A DNA stretch of 64,000 bases from Acidobacteriota bacterium. GTDB taxonomy: Bacteria > Acidobacteriota > G020349885. The DNA lies in assembly GCA_020349885.1 (NCBI GenBank), contig CP070701.1, forward strand, positions 1,666,846 through 1,730,845, written 5' to 3'. Of this stretch, positions 24,375-33,847 are shown piece by piece. The notes beneath the pieces are model-generated. The model was not told the origin of the DNA, searched no databases, and saw only the letters and a program-made list of their open reading frames with translations. The position numbers and the translations under genes were made by a program. Every line of letters starts with the position of its first letter. The stretch's first letter is position 1.

Positions 24375-26069
24375 ATGAGGCCGGAGAAAGCAAAGCGCCT
24401 TCCCTCGAAGCTCAAGCGTCAGTCGGTGATGTGGCTGATGTCCCTGCGCATCGTCGTCGTCAGCACGCTGTTCATCGCCGCGTTCATCCTGCAGTTCCTC
24501 ATCGAAGTCCCTTTTCCCCTGCTCAAGCCCCTCATCTACTTCATCGGCGTCGTCTATGGGATTTCGATTTTCTACCTGGCGGCCTTCGTCGCGCTGCCGC
24601 GCTTTGCCGAGCACCGCGTGTTTGCCTACACGCAGCTTGTGGGAGACGCGGCGGCGACGACATGGCTCGTCTACCTGACCGGCGGAGCGGAAAGCTCGTT
24701 TTCCTTTCTCTACCACATTCCCATCATCGTGGCGAGCGTGCTTCTCGGTCGGCGCGGCGCGCTGGCCGTGGCTTCCGCGAGCGCCATAGCCTACGGCGGC
24801 CTCGTGGACCTCGTCTACTACGGCGTGGTGTCCCCTTTCCGCGCGGCTCATTTCCTGCATTCGCTTCCAATGCTCTACTATTATCTCCTCGTCAACCTTG
24901 CGGGGTTTTTTCTTGTGGCCCTCATGAGCGGCTACTTGACGGAGCGCCTGCGGCACCAGGACATTGCGCTTGAGAGGGCCTCGCACGAGCTTACCAGTCT
25001 TCAAGTCCTCCACCAGAACGTTCTTGAAAGCATGGGAAGCGGCCTGATGACGACGGACTCTTCAGGGAGAATCGAGTTCGTCAACAAGGCCGGCTTGGAA
25101 CTCCTGGAACAGCCTTTTTATTCTCTAAAAAATCTCGCCGTGGGAGAATGTTTTCCCTCCTTTCCTGTGGATGTTGACGCCGCGCCGTCTTCCCGCATAA
25201 GGCGCGCGGAAGTGACGTATCGGCCGCCCGCGGGGCGGGAGAAGGTGTTGGGGTTTGGGGTGTCGTCCTTGAAAGCCCCCGGTGGAGAGCATGCGGGCTG
25301 GATTCTGGTTTTCGAGGACTTGACCGAGTTCAAGGCCATGGAGAGGGAGCTCCGCATGAAGGACCGGATGGCCGCACTGGGAGAGATGGCGGCGGGCCTC
25401 GCGCATGAGATACGCAACCCGCTCGCGTCCATCCGCGGCTCCGCGCAGATGCTCCAGCGCGACCTCAACCTCCGCGAGGAGGAGGGGCGCCTGTTTGACG
25501 TCCTGGTGCGTGAAACCGAGCGCCTCAACCGGACCATAGAGGCCTTCCTCCACTATGCCCGTGGGGGACGCTCCACCCGCTTTGAACGCGTGGACGTGTT
25601 GGCGCTTCTTGAGGACACGACGTCCCTTCTGCGCCACAGCGGGGAATGCCGCCCTGAGCACGTGATAACCGTTTCGGGCGAGGGCGGCGGACCGTTTTGG
25701 TGCCGGGGCGATTCGGACCGGCTCAAGCAGGTGTTTTGGAATCTATCCCTGAACGCCCTCCAGGCCATGCCGCAGGGAGGCCCGCTCTCGATTTCCGCTT
25801 GCGAAAACGGATCGGAGATCGAGATTCTCTTCCGCGACGCCGGCAGGGGCATCCCGCGCGATGAGATCTCGAACATCTTCTTGCCGTTTCGGAGCGGCTC
25901 GGCGCGGGGGCTCGGGCTTGGGCTTCCCATCGCCTATCGGGTCGTTGAAAGCCACGGGGGGAGCATTCACGTCGATGCCGCTGAGGGCGAGGGAACCGTG
26001 GTGCGCGTGCGCCTTCCGCGCGTGGAAGCGAAGAAGACTCCGGCCCAGCTTGCGGGAGGAGGGTGCTGA
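24375..26069 (+). CDS. pilS: Sensor histidine kinase PilS-like
   Basis: 564 residues. Six hydrophobic helices fill the first 190 residues, as in PilS. A PAS-like domain follows (VLESMGSGLMTTDSSGRIEF), then HisKA with the phospho-accepting His in GLAHEIRNPLASIRGSAQML, and an HATPase domain (NLSLNALQAM, then GRGIPRDE and GLGLGLPIAY). The kinase probably senses pilin or a membrane signal and phosphorylates the adjacent PilR-type activator, whose gene begins 2 bp downstream. It belongs to the pil cluster by position; the true signal is unknown. Confidence 0.9.
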   Translation: MRPEKAKRLPSKLKRQSVMWLMSLRIVVVSTLFIAAFILQFLIEVPFPLLKPLIYFIGVVYGISIFYLAAFVALPRFAEHRVFAYTQLVGDAAATTWLVYLTGGAESSFSFLYHIPIIVASVLLGRRGALAVASASAIAYGGLVDLVYYGVVSPFRAAHFLHSLPMLYYYLLVNLAGFFLVALMSGYLTERLRHQDIALERASHELTSLQVLHQNVLESMGSGLMTTDSSGRIEFVNKAGLELLEQPFYSLKNLAVGECFPSFPVDVDAAPSSRIRRAEVTYRPPAGREKVLGFGVSSLKAPGGEHAGWILVFEDLTEFKAMERELRMKDRMAALGEMAAGLAHEIRNPLASIRGSAQMLQRDLNLREEEGRLFDVLVRETERLNRTIEAFLHYARGGRSTRFERVDVLALLEDTTSLLRHSGECRPEHVITVSGEGGGPFWCRGDSDRLKQVFWNLSLNALQAMPQGGPLSISACENGSEIEILFRDAGRGIPRDEISNIFLPFRSGSARGLGLGLPIAYRVVESHGGSIHVDAAEGEGTVVRVRLPRVEAKKTPAQLAGGGC

Positions 26070-26071
26070 CC

Positions 26072-27451
26072 ATGCCAGAGAAAGCTCAAAAGATTCTCAT
26101 CGTGGACGACGAGCCGGCCATGCAGGAATGGCTGGCCATTTTCCTCAGGAAGGAAGGCCATCACCCCGTCTCGGCCGAAACGGCCGATTCGGCGTGCCGC
26201 GCGCTTGAGCGCGACGCCTATACCATTGCCCTGTGCGACGTCCGGCTGCCCGACGGAAACGGCCTCGACGTTTTGCGCCACGGCCGCAATGCTTCGCCGG
26301 AGACGATCTTCGTCATGATGACGGCTTACTCCTCAACAGAGGACGCCGTTGAGGCCATGAAGCTCGGCGCGTCGGACTATCTCATTAAGCCTTTCGATTT
26401 GGACGAGTTTCGGCTTCGCCTGGACGCGGCCCTCGAGCGCCGCTTGTTGCGGGAGGAAAACGTCTACCTTCGCAAGACGCTCGCCATGGAAACCTCGCTC
26501 GAGAACATCGTCGCGGTGAGCGGGAAGATGCGCGACGTTCTCGACCTGGCGCGGCGCGTGGCCCCGACGGACAGCACCGTGCTCCTCGAGGGCGAGAGTG
26601 GAACTGGGAAGGAGCTTGTGGCGCGGGCCCTGCATAAGCTAAGCCCTCGGAGTCCTCATACTTTCGTTTCCATCAACTGCGGCGCGCTTCCCGAGACGCT
26701 TCTGGAAAGCGAGCTGTTCGGCCACCTCAAGGGCTCCTTCACTGGAGCCGTGGAAAACAAGAAGGGGCTTTTCGAGGTGGCCCACCGTGGGACCATCTTC
26801 CTCGACGAGATCAGTGAAATGTCCCCAGCCATGCAGGTCAAGCTCCTGCGCGCTCTTCAGGAGCGGACCGTTCGTCGCATCGGAAGCGAGGAGGAAACCG
26901 AGGTGGATCTGCGTGTCATCGCGGCCACGAACAAAGTCATGCAAACCTTGGTCGAGGAGGGAATGTTCCGGGAAGACCTCTACTACCGCATCAACGTCAT
27001 CGCCGTCCACATCCCGCCCCTGCGGGAGCGACGGGAAGACATTCTTCCGCTGGCCCGGAGCTTCCTGAAAGAGTTTTGCGGGTCGGCGGGCAAGAAGCTT
27101 CGGGACTTCTCTGGCGAGACCAAGGTGCTCCTGGAACGGTATCCTTGGCCGGGCAACGTGAGAGAGCTTAAAAACGCGGTGGAGCGCGCCGTGGCGCTTG
27201 AGAGCACCGACGTGGTTCTGCCCGAAAGTCTTCCGGACGCGCTTCGGGGCGAGGGATGGCATCTACCCTCGGAGGACGAGATTACCCTGCCCGAGGGATT
27301 CAAGCTCGAAGAGCATTCCGAGGAAGTGTGGCGCCGTTACCTGCGGGCGGCCCTCAGGCGCTCGGGCGGCGTCAAGACCAAGGCGGCGGAAATGCTCGGC
27401 ATGAGCCTGCGCTCATTCCGCTACCATGCCAAGCGGCTCGGTGTCGGCTGA
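26072..27451 (+). CDS. pilR: Sigma-54-dependent response regulator PilR-like
   Basis: 459 residues. Receiver domain ([20 protein letters not shown]; acceptor Asp in [11 protein letters not shown]), AAA+ domain with Walker [14 protein letters not shown], the sigma-54 contact loop GSFTGA (variant of GAFTGA) and Walker [12 protein letters not shown], then a Fis-type HTH ([20 protein letters not shown]). In other bacteria PilR activates the major pilin gene from a -24/-12 promoter. The start at 26072 is preferred over a GTG at 26063. pilS lies 2 bp upstream. No pilin gene is present in this window, so its target promoter lies elsewhere. Confidence 0.9.
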   Translation: MPEKAQKILIVDDEPAMQEWLAIFLRKEGHHPVSAETADSACRALERDAYTIALCDVRLPDGNGLDVLRHGRNASPETIFVMMTAYSSTEDAVEAMKLGASDYLIKPFDLDEFRLRLDAALERRLLREENVYLRKTLAMETSLENIVAVSGKMRDVLDLARRVAPTDSTVLLEGESGTGKELVARALHKLSPRSPHTFVSINCGALPETLLESELFGHLKGSFTGAVENKKGLFEVAHRGTIFLDEISEMSPAMQVKLLRALQERTVRRIGSEEETEVDLRVIAATNKVMQTLVEEGMFREDLYYRINVIAVHIPPLRERREDILPLARSFLKEFCGSAGKKLRDFSGETKVLLERYPWPGNVRELKNAVERAVALESTDVVLPESLPDALRGEGWHLPSEDEITLPEGFKLEEHSEEVWRRYLRAALRRSGGVKTKAAEMLGMSLRSFRYHAKRLGVG

Positions 27452-27481
27452 GCGCGCCGCCCGAGCCGCCAGCGAACCCCC

Positions 27482-28945
27482 CTACACCAGCGCCTCCGCC
27501 GCCCGCTTCGCCGAGCTGACGCAGTCCGGAATCCCAACGCCGCGGTAGGCGTTGCCGGCCAGGGCGAGGCCGCCGAGCCGGGCCGCGAGCGATTCGATTC
27601 TTTCCACCTTTCTCAAATGGCCGACGTGGTATTGCGCGATGGATTTCGGGTAACGGCGGATGTGCACCTCGATGGGGGCCGCCGAGAGGCCGAGGATTCT
27701 TTTAAGCTCGCCCAACACGCTCTCGCGCAACGCTTCGTCGGATGCTTCGAGCTGCGCGGCATGGGCTTCGCCGCCCACGAAGGCGCGCAGCAGGGCGAGG
27801 CCTTCCGGGGCGCGTCCCTCGAACTTGACGTGGCTGAAGGAGCAGGACATGAGTGCGCGCTTTTCCACGCTCGGCGCGACGAATCCCATGCCGTCAAGCG
27901 GATGGGCGATGTCCCGTCTCCGGCACAGGACGTTTAAGACCGCGCAGGAGCCGTAGGAAATCGTTCGGAGCTCTTCGGCCAGGGGCGGCGCGGCGGACTC
28001 GAGCAGCGCGGCGGCGGCATAGGCGGGCAGTGCCAGGCACACGGCCTCCGCCTCGACCGCCTCGCGGTTTTGAAGAGTCAGGCGCCACGTCCCAGCGCGG
28101 CGCTCGAGCGAGGCGACCCTCGCGCCGAGCCTCATTTTTGCCGCCCCGAGGCGCTTGCGGAGCGATTCGGCCAGGGCGTCGGTCAGCGTCTGCACGCCGC
28201 GCCGGAACGATAGAAAGAGGCTGTAGCGGGGGCCGCTCGCGTGCCGCATCTCGCCTTCGCCCTCGCTTTTGCGCGCGGCGCGGCTTCGCGCCGAAAGGCC
28301 GCGAATGACGCTTCCGTACTCGCGTTCCATTTCGAGAAACTGCGGAAACGTCGCCGACAGGCTCAGCTTCTCCGGATCCGCCGTGTAAATGCTCGCCACC
28401 ATGGGTTCGGCGAAGCGCTCCAGCGCCTCCCGTCCCAGGCGCCGCCGCACGAAACCCGCAAGGCTCACGTCGTCGTCCCCGCCTCGCCGGGGAATGACGA
28501 GGTCCATGGCCATGCGGAGTTTCCCGGGAAAACTGAACAGCGGCGCCCGCACAAGCGCCCACAGCGAAATCGGAGCCAGCAGAAAGAATCCTTCCGGGAT
28601 GGGCTGCAGCCTTCCCCTCTTTAGGATGAAGCTTCGGCGATGCTCCGGGTTGGTGCCCAGGATTTCCTCCTTGAGGCCGAGCGCTTCGGCCAGCTCTTTC
28701 GCCCCGGGCTTGCTTGAAAGAAAGCAATCGGGGCCGTGCTCCATGAGGACATCCCCGTGCCGTGTCGTCTCGACGACGCCGCCCCACCGCGACGAGCCTT
28801 CCAGGAGCGTGATGTCGAGCGGCGAGCCGGTCTCGCGGGCTTTCTTTTCGAGAAAGTGGCACGCGGCGAGGCCCGTGACGCCGCCTCCCACGACGGCAAC
28901 GCGCCGCGGCTTGGAGGCAGGGCTGGAAGAGGAGCGCTCTTGCAT
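27482..28945 (-). CDS. hemY: Protoporphyrinogen/coproporphyrinogen oxidase, HemY type
   Basis: 487-residue FAD enzyme. The N-terminal dinucleotide motif VAVVGGGVTGLAACHFLE is followed by LLEGSSRWGGVVET and HGPDCFL; the C-terminus has the FAD-contact region LALAGNAYRGVGIPDCV. It oxidises the porphyrinogen late in haem synthesis. HemY-type enzymes act on coproporphyrinogen III in Gram-positive-like routes and on protoporphyrinogen IX in others; the choice cannot be made here. It is the last gene of hemE-hemH-hemY, 20 bp after hemH, the same order as the Bacillus hemEHY operon. Confidence 0.93.
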   Translation of the reverse strand: MQERSSSSPASKPRRVAVVGGGVTGLAACHFLEKKARETGSPLDITLLEGSSRWGGVVETTRHGDVLMEHGPDCFLSSKPGAKELAEALGLKEEILGTNPEHRRSFILKRGRLQPIPEGFFLLAPISLWALVRAPLFSFPGKLRMAMDLVIPRRGGDDDVSLAGFVRRRLGREALERFAEPMVASIYTADPEKLSLSATFPQFLEMEREYGSVIRGLSARSRAARKSEGEGEMRHASGPRYSLFLSFRRGVQTLTDALAESLRKRLGAAKMRLGARVASLERRAGTWRLTLQNREAVEAEAVCLALPAYAAAALLESAAPPLAEELRTISYGSCAVLNVLCRRRDIAHPLDGMGFVAPSVEKRALMSCSFSHVKFEGRAPEGLALLRAFVGGEAHAAQLEASDEALRESVLGELKRILGLSAAPIEVHIRRYPKSIAQYHVGHLRKVERIESLAARLGGLALAGNAYRGVGIPDCVSSAKRAAEALV

Positions 28946-28965
28946 GGGAAATCAGCGCCTCTGCG

Positions 28966-29940
28966 CTATATCGAGGAAGCTTCGGCCCGTGCGGCGACGC
29001 GTTCGGCCAGCATGCCGACGAAGGCCGGGTGGTTTCCGACGGTGGGCACTCGGTAGAAGCCCAGGCCGCACTCCGCGGCCGCCTCCTTCGCCGCAACGTC
29101 GAGATCGTAGAGCACCTCGACGTGGTCGCACCAAAACCCGATGGGTGCAACCACGACGTCCGCGACGCCTTCTTCTCCCGCGCGCCGGATGGCGTCGCGC
29201 ACGTCGGGGCCGAGCCATGGAATGCGCACCCCTTCGGGCGCGCTCTGGTAACTTAATTCGTAGCGACCCACGCCCAGGGCTTGCGCGACGAGCGCGGCCG
29301 TCTCGCCGTATTGCTGCACGTAGGGGCTGCGCGCAGCGACCGATTCCGGTAGGGAGTGGGCCGTGAAGATCAATCTCGCCTTGTGCCGCCGCGCGGAATC
29401 CGTTTGCGCCAATGTTTTCCTTGCGAGATCGCTGATGGCCTCGATAAGGCCCTTTTCGTTCCACCATGGGGGAAGAAAGTCCACGGCGGGCGCGGCTTCG
29501 CCGAGTTCTTGTCTTCCCTTTTCGACCGTTTCGATGTAGCTGTCCCAGCTCGCGGCGCTCTGGTGCGGCGCGAGAATCACCCCGACGCAGCGCCGGTGCC
29601 CCTTCACGCCCATCTCGCGGAGCGTGTCCTTGAGCCACGGAGGCCAGTACCGCATGCCCGCGTAGACGGGAAGCGTTCTTCCTTTTTCCCGAAGCTTCTT
29701 TTCGAGCGATTCGGCCAGCGCGAAAGTATGGTCGTTGTAAGGCGAATACCCTCCGAGGACCTCGTAGTGGCGCGCGACCTCCTCGATGCGCGCGGGGTCG
29801 GGGGGTTGGGGGGAAACCGACTGCAGGATGCTCCGGACGAAGCAGTAGGCGGCGCTAGGACACGGCGGCTCGCAGCGGCATGCGTTTTCCCGGGTCGGGC
29901 CTCCATAGCCCACGAGCAGGACGCTGTCGCAGGCGCTCAT
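28966..29940 (-). CDS. hemH: Ferrochelatase
   Basis: 324 residues. Inserts Fe(II) into the porphyrin. Motifs present: LLVGYGGPT at the N-terminus, GGYSPYND, the metal-site His in FTAHSLP, and SYQSAPEGVRIPWLGPD. An odd feature is a Cys-rich stretch at residues 21-33 (CRCEPPCPSAAYC) in place of the usual loop that follows GGP. It could bind a metal or FeS cluster, though this is inference. The ATG overlaps the hemE stop by 4 bp. The product may be haem or coprohaem, depending on the order of the HemY step. Confidence 0.93.
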   Translation of the reverse strand: MSACDSVLLVGYGGPTRENACRCEPPCPSAAYCFVRSILQSVSPQPPDPARIEEVARHYEVLGGYSPYNDHTFALAESLEKKLREKGRTLPVYAGMRYWPPWLKDTLREMGVKGHRRCVGVILAPHQSAASWDSYIETVEKGRQELGEAAPAVDFLPPWWNEKGLIEAISDLARKTLAQTDSARRHKARLIFTAHSLPESVAARSPYVQQYGETAALVAQALGVGRYELSYQSAPEGVRIPWLGPDVRDAIRRAGEEGVADVVVAPIGFWCDHVEVLYDLDVAAKEAAAECGLGFYRVPTVGNHPAFVGMLAERVAARAEASSI

Positions 29941-30974
29941 TGCCGGAGCTTTTCTGAAATCTCGTGGACGAAATCCACCAGCGCTACGGCGTTTTCCTCC
30001 GGCGTCTGGGGCATGATGCCATGGCCGAGGTTAAAGATGTGGCCGGAGCGCTTTCCGACCTGCTCCAGAATCTCTTTCGCCCTCTTCTGCAGATACTCTC
30101 GGCTCGAGAGTAGAACGCAGGGGTCGAGGTTGCCCTGCACGGCCGAGTCCCCGATGACCTTCCAGGCGGGGCCGATCTCCACGTGGTGGTCGACGCCGAT
30201 GACCTGGGCGCCGCAGTCCTTCATGAGATGAAGGAACGGCCCGGTCCCCACGCCGAAATAGATGACGGGAATTTTTTCGGGAAGCGCGGCGACGAGTTTC
30301 TTCACATGCGGCAGCACGAATTCCTTGTAGTCCGACGGCCCGAGGTGTCCGGCCCAGCTGTCGAAAAGCTGCAAAGCCTGCGCGCCGGCCTTGACCTGAA
30401 GGCAGAGGTAGGGCGCAAGCGCGGCGCAGAGGCGCTCCATCAGGGCGTGCCATGCGCCCGGGTCCCGGTACATGAAAGACTTCGCTTGCCCGAAGGAGCG
30501 GGAATACTTTCCTTCGAGCATGTAAGCCGCGAGGGTGAAGGGAGCACCCGCGAAGCCGATGAGCGGCGTTCGGGCCGGGAGCGCATGCCGCGTCTGCTCG
30601 ACCGCCTCGTACACGAAGGCCATGGATTCCTCGACGCGGGGTTCGCGCAGGCGCTTGAGGTCGTCGGCTTCCCGGATGGGGTTGTGGAAGACGGGTCCCG
30701 CCTTGTCCGGAAACTCGAGCTGCATCCCCATGGCTTCGGGAAGAAGCAGGATGTCGGAAAAGAGGATGGCCGCGTCCACGCCGAGGCGCTCCGCCGCCGA
30801 AACCGCTGCTTCCGCCGCGAGCTCCGGGGTTTTGCAAAGCTCCAGGAAAGGGGTCTTTTTGCGGATCTCGCGGTAACTCTTCATGTAACGCCCCGCCTGG
30901 CGCATGAACCAGACGGGCGTCACCGAAACCGGCTCGCGCCGGCATGCCTTCAGGAAGATGGGCGTTTCTTGCAC
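29937..30974 (-). CDS. hemE: Uroporphyrinogen decarboxylase
   Basis: 345 residues with a GTG start at 30974. Converts uroporphyrinogen III to coproporphyrinogen III. The N-terminal signature PVWFMRQAGRYMKSYREI holds the substrate-binding arginines; FSDILLLPEAMGM and FAGAPFTLAAYMLEG are typical. The frame runs open further upstream (to 31478), but that sequence overlaps nrnA, is unlike any HemE and is rejected. Overlap with hemH (ATGA) shows translational coupling. It lies 101 bp after nrnA, within the pepA-nrnA-hemEHY run. Confidence 0.95.
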   Translation of the reverse strand: MQETPIFLKACRREPVSVTPVWFMRQAGRYMKSYREIRKKTPFLELCKTPELAAEAAVSAAERLGVDAAILFSDILLLPEAMGMQLEFPDKAGPVFHNPIREADDLKRLREPRVEESMAFVYEAVEQTRHALPARTPLIGFAGAPFTLAAYMLEGKYSRSFGQAKSFMYRDPGAWHALMERLCAALAPYLCLQVKAGAQALQLFDSWAGHLGPSDYKEFVLPHVKKLVAALPEKIPVIYFGVGTGPFLHLMKDCGAQVIGVDHHVEIGPAWKVIGDSAVQGNLDPCVLLSSREYLQKRAKEILEQVGKRSGHIFNLGHGIMPQTPEENAVALVDFVHEISEKLRQ

Positions 30975-31075
30975 CGACTTTAGAGTAACGGCTCGGAAAG
31001 AAGCTTGCAAGCTGTTCGGCGGCTGAGCGCCCCAGTTTTTCCCTCGGCTTTTTCGGAGCCGCCCCTCCCGAGCGA

Positions 31076-32122
31076 TTATCGACGCGTCCCGCGCCGTTTT
31101 CGCGACGCCGCCTTCTCGGCCGCGGCAACCACCTTGCGGACGGCGCCGGGAAGGGAAGCGGCGATGTTGAAACCGGAGCTTTTTCGATGGCCGCCTCCGC
31201 CGAACTCGCACGCCAGCGCGCTCACGTCCACGAAGTTCTTGGAGCGAAGGCTCACCTTGATTTCGCGCCGGGCCAATTCTACAAACAGGACGGCGACTTC
31301 TATGGATTGAAGCGTGAGCACGTGGTCGATGATGCGTGGAAGATTGAGCGGCTTGACGCGGTGCTTTCGAAGGAGCGTTTGGGGGGCGGTGCACCATGCC
31401 ACGCGTCCCGAGGGCGTGGTGCGAACACCGGCGAGCGTCTCCGCGATGAGCCGCAGTTGTTCCACGCTGCGCCAGCACCGCGTGGCCTTGAACACCTGGT
31501 AGGGTTGCACACCGCGCTCGACGAGATCCGCCGCCACCCGGAACGTGCGGGCGTTCGTGCGGTCGTAGTTGAAATCGCCGGTGTCGTGGACGATGGCCGC
31601 GTAGAGCGGCTGGGCGATGCTGGGCGTGACGGCGCGGGGATCCAAGGTGGTAATGAGGTCGTAAACCATCTCGCCCGACGAGGAGGCGTTCTCGCGCACC
31701 CAGCGCCAGTCGAACGTCCGGTCGCGCCGGACATGATGGTCGATGAGAAGCTTTTTGGCCGGACTCGTGAGGATGGCCTCGCCCATCTTGTCAATCTTTT
31801 CCACGGACCCGATGTCGATGGCGGCTATGACGTCGGCCTGCTGGAGAATTTTCTTGTGAACGTGGGGCCGGTAGCGCTTCACGTCCTGGTTTGAGCAGAG
31901 AAACCGCAGGTTGACCGGCGTGTCCGATACGTTCACGATGTGGGAAATTTTTCCTATGCGTCGCAGGAAGCGATGAAGCGCAAGCTCGGAGCCCAGGCCG
32001 TCGGCGTCGGGCTTAGAGTGCGTCGTGAGGACGAAGCGGCGGTTTTGGCGAATGAGACGGGCCACGTCTCCCATGGTTACGTCGCGCGGCATGGCTTTCC
32101 TGCGTTTCCGTGCCTTCGTCAT
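31076..32122 (-). CDS. nrnA: DHH-family phosphoesterase NrnA-like (oligoribonuclease / pAp phosphatase)
   Basis: 348 residues. DHH domain with THSKPDADGLGSELAL, DIGS and the name motif LIDHHVR, then the DHHA1 domain with the RNA-binding glycine loop FGGGGHRKSSGF. NrnA-type enzymes degrade short RNA oligonucleotides and 3'-phosphoadenosine 5'-phosphate, and need Mn(II). The strongly basic N- and C-termini (KARKRRK and SRKRRGTRR) are unusual. It starts 7 bp after the pepA stop, so the two are one transcript. RecJ-like and RecJ proper are longer, so NrnA is the better call. Confidence 0.88.
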   Translation of the reverse strand: MTKARKRRKAMPRDVTMGDVARLIRQNRRFVLTTHSKPDADGLGSELALHRFLRRIGKISHIVNVSDTPVNLRFLCSNQDVKRYRPHVHKKILQQADVIAAIDIGSVEKIDKMGEAILTSPAKKLLIDHHVRRDRTFDWRWVRENASSSGEMVYDLITTLDPRAVTPSIAQPLYAAIVHDTGDFNYDRTNARTFRVAADLVERGVQPYQVFKATRCWRSVEQLRLIAETLAGVRTTPSGRVAWCTAPQTLLRKHRVKPLNLPRIIDHVLTLQSIEVAVLFVELARREIKVSLRSKNFVDVSALACEFGGGGHRKSSGFNIAASLPGAVRKVVAAAEKAASRKRRGTRR

Positions 32123-32129
32123 GGGGATT

Positions 32130-33635
32130 TCATCCGCGGCGCGCTTTCGCCCGCTTCGGTTTCTTGCGCAACGAGGCGAGCGCCGCCTCGCTCGTCAGGA
32201 AAGTCAAAAGGGTCCGCACGCCGAAGCCCGTGCCGCCCGTGCGGGCGAGCGGCGTGTCCTTCGTCGCGTAGGCCGGCCCGGCGATGTCCAGGTGCGCCCA
32301 GCGCACTCCGGGCTCCACGAACTCCGAGAGGAAGAGCGCCGCCGTGATGGCCCCTGCCCAGCCGGCGCCGCAGTTCTTGATGTCGGCGATGGGGGAGCGG
32401 AGGCTTTCGCGGTATTCCTCGATGAGCGGAAGCGGGGCGATGCGTTCGCCCGCGAGGCGGGCCGCTTCGATAAGGCTCTCCGAGAGCTCGGCGTCGTTGC
32501 TCATAAGACCGGCGCACTTCTCTCCAAGCGCGACCACGCAGGCGCCCGTCAGCGTGGCCAAGTCAATGACGGCGCTCACCTTCAGGCGGTGCAGGTACGC
32601 TAGGCCGTCGGCCAGGACGAGGCGCCCCTCCGCGTCCGTGTTCACGACCTCGACGGTCTTGCCGCTCATCGAGCGCAAGACGTCGCCAGGGCGGATGGCG
32701 TGGCCGCCCGGCATGTTCTCGGCCATGCACATGACGCCTTCGAGGTGCACCTCGGGCCGCAGGCGGGCCGCACCGAGGAGCGTGGCGAGCACGGCGGCCG
32801 CGCCGGCCATGTCTTCCTTCATGGTTTCCATGTGCTTGGCGCTTTTGAGCGAGAGGCCGCCGCTGTCGAACGTGATGCCCTTGCCCAGAAGGCCGAGACG
32901 CGGCGCGTCCTTTCGGGACGCGCGGCAGGAAAGATGGATGAGGCGCGGCGGGTGGGCGCTTCCCTGTCCGACGCCGAGGAGGCATCCCATGCCCATGCGC
33001 CCGGCCTGCTTTTCGTCGATGACCTTCACCTTGAGGCCGGCCTTCCGGCCCTCGCGGGCGGCGATCTCGACCATCCGCTCGGGCGTTAGATACCCCGAAG
33101 GCTCGCACACGAGGTCGCGCGCGAGCTTTGTGTACTCCGAAAAGAGTCGGCCGCGCTCAACGGCCGCCCCCGCCGCTTTGCGCCCCCTTCCCTCGAAGCG
33201 AATCTTGACCTCGTGCAGCGAGGCCGCGTCGTGGTCCTTGGAAAGGTATTTTTTGAAGCGGTACAGGCCCAGCTCGCAGCCTTCGACGACGGCCTGCAGC
33301 CAGCGGTGCTCCGTCCCGCCGGTGGGGGGAAAGGCGAGCGCAACCTTTTTAACGGTAATTTCCTCGGCGCGGTGCGCGCAGACCGCCGCCGCGGTGGCGT
33401 AGGTGCCCGCCTCATGCTCGCGGGGCTTTCCCAAGCCGACCACCAGGATGTTCCGGGCCGCGTAGCCCCTGGGAGAAGGCAAAAGAACGCTTTTGCCGAG
33501 CCCCGGCTGGAAGGAGCGCCGTTTGAGCTCCTGCTCCAGGCGCTTGTCTTCGAGCACACGGCCTTCCGCCCTTGCGAAGCACAAGAGCTCCGTTTGAATT
33601 TTACGCGGCGTATTCGGCTCCAGTCGGTAGTTCAT
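32130..33635 (-). CDS. pepA: Leucyl aminopeptidase (M17 family)
   Basis: 501 residues. Cytosolic hexameric di-metal aminopeptidase. The M17 signature NTDAEGRLVLADGL is present, along with the metal-site GKGITFDSGGLSLK and ATLTGA. The 170-residue N-terminal domain is less conserved, as usual. PepA proteins can also bind DNA in Enterobacteria; nothing here shows that. It is the first gene of the leftward operon pepA-nrnA-hemE-hemH-hemY and has a very clear promoter at 33699-33726. Confidence 0.95.
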   Translation of the reverse strand: MNYRLEPNTPRKIQTELLCFARAEGRVLEDKRLEQELKRRSFQPGLGKSVLLPSPRGYAARNILVVGLGKPREHEAGTYATAAAVCAHRAEEITVKKVALAFPPTGGTEHRWLQAVVEGCELGLYRFKKYLSKDHDAASLHEVKIRFEGRGRKAAGAAVERGRLFSEYTKLARDLVCEPSGYLTPERMVEIAAREGRKAGLKVKVIDEKQAGRMGMGCLLGVGQGSAHPPRLIHLSCRASRKDAPRLGLLGKGITFDSGGLSLKSAKHMETMKEDMAGAAAVLATLLGAARLRPEVHLEGVMCMAENMPGGHAIRPGDVLRSMSGKTVEVVNTDAEGRLVLADGLAYLHRLKVSAVIDLATLTGACVVALGEKCAGLMSNDAELSESLIEAARLAGERIAPLPLIEEYRESLRSPIADIKNCGAGWAGAITAALFLSEFVEPGVRWAHLDIAGPAYATKDTPLARTGGTGFGVRTLLTFLTSEAALASLRKKPKRAKARRG

Positions 33636-33680
33636 AGAATCCCCCGAGTGTGTTTTCCTGTGCGGGGTATTCAGAAAATG

Positions 33681-33742
33681 AATGCTCAGTTAGGCAGTAT
33701 TATAGAGCAGGAACAAGAAAATGCAAGTGAAAACTGAGCATT
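33681..33742 (-). promoter_or_regulatory. Promoter of pepA-nrnA-hemEHY bracketed by an 11-bp inverted repeat
   Basis: On the - strand: -35 TTGCAT (33726-33721), 16-bp spacer, perfect -10 TATAAT (33704-33699), predicted start near 33692. AATGCTCAGTT at 33681-33691 and its exact inverse AACTGAGCATT at 33732-33742 sit just past the start site and just before the -35. Such symmetry suggests two operator sites for one dimeric regulator, possibly with looping. The regulator is unknown. Confidence 0.6.
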
Positions 33743-33847
33743 CTGCCCCCGGTCGGCGGGGTCATCCATCGGATTTGGCGTTTTTAGGTCGTTTCTGATA
33801 ATCTTCTTGTGGATTCACAATGGCATATCAATTGGTCTATGGTCAAA

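Noticed and set aside
30975-31478. Possible N-terminal extension of hemE
   Set aside because: The frame is open but it overlaps nrnA in another frame and looks unlike any HemE; a GTG at 30974 gives the standard length.
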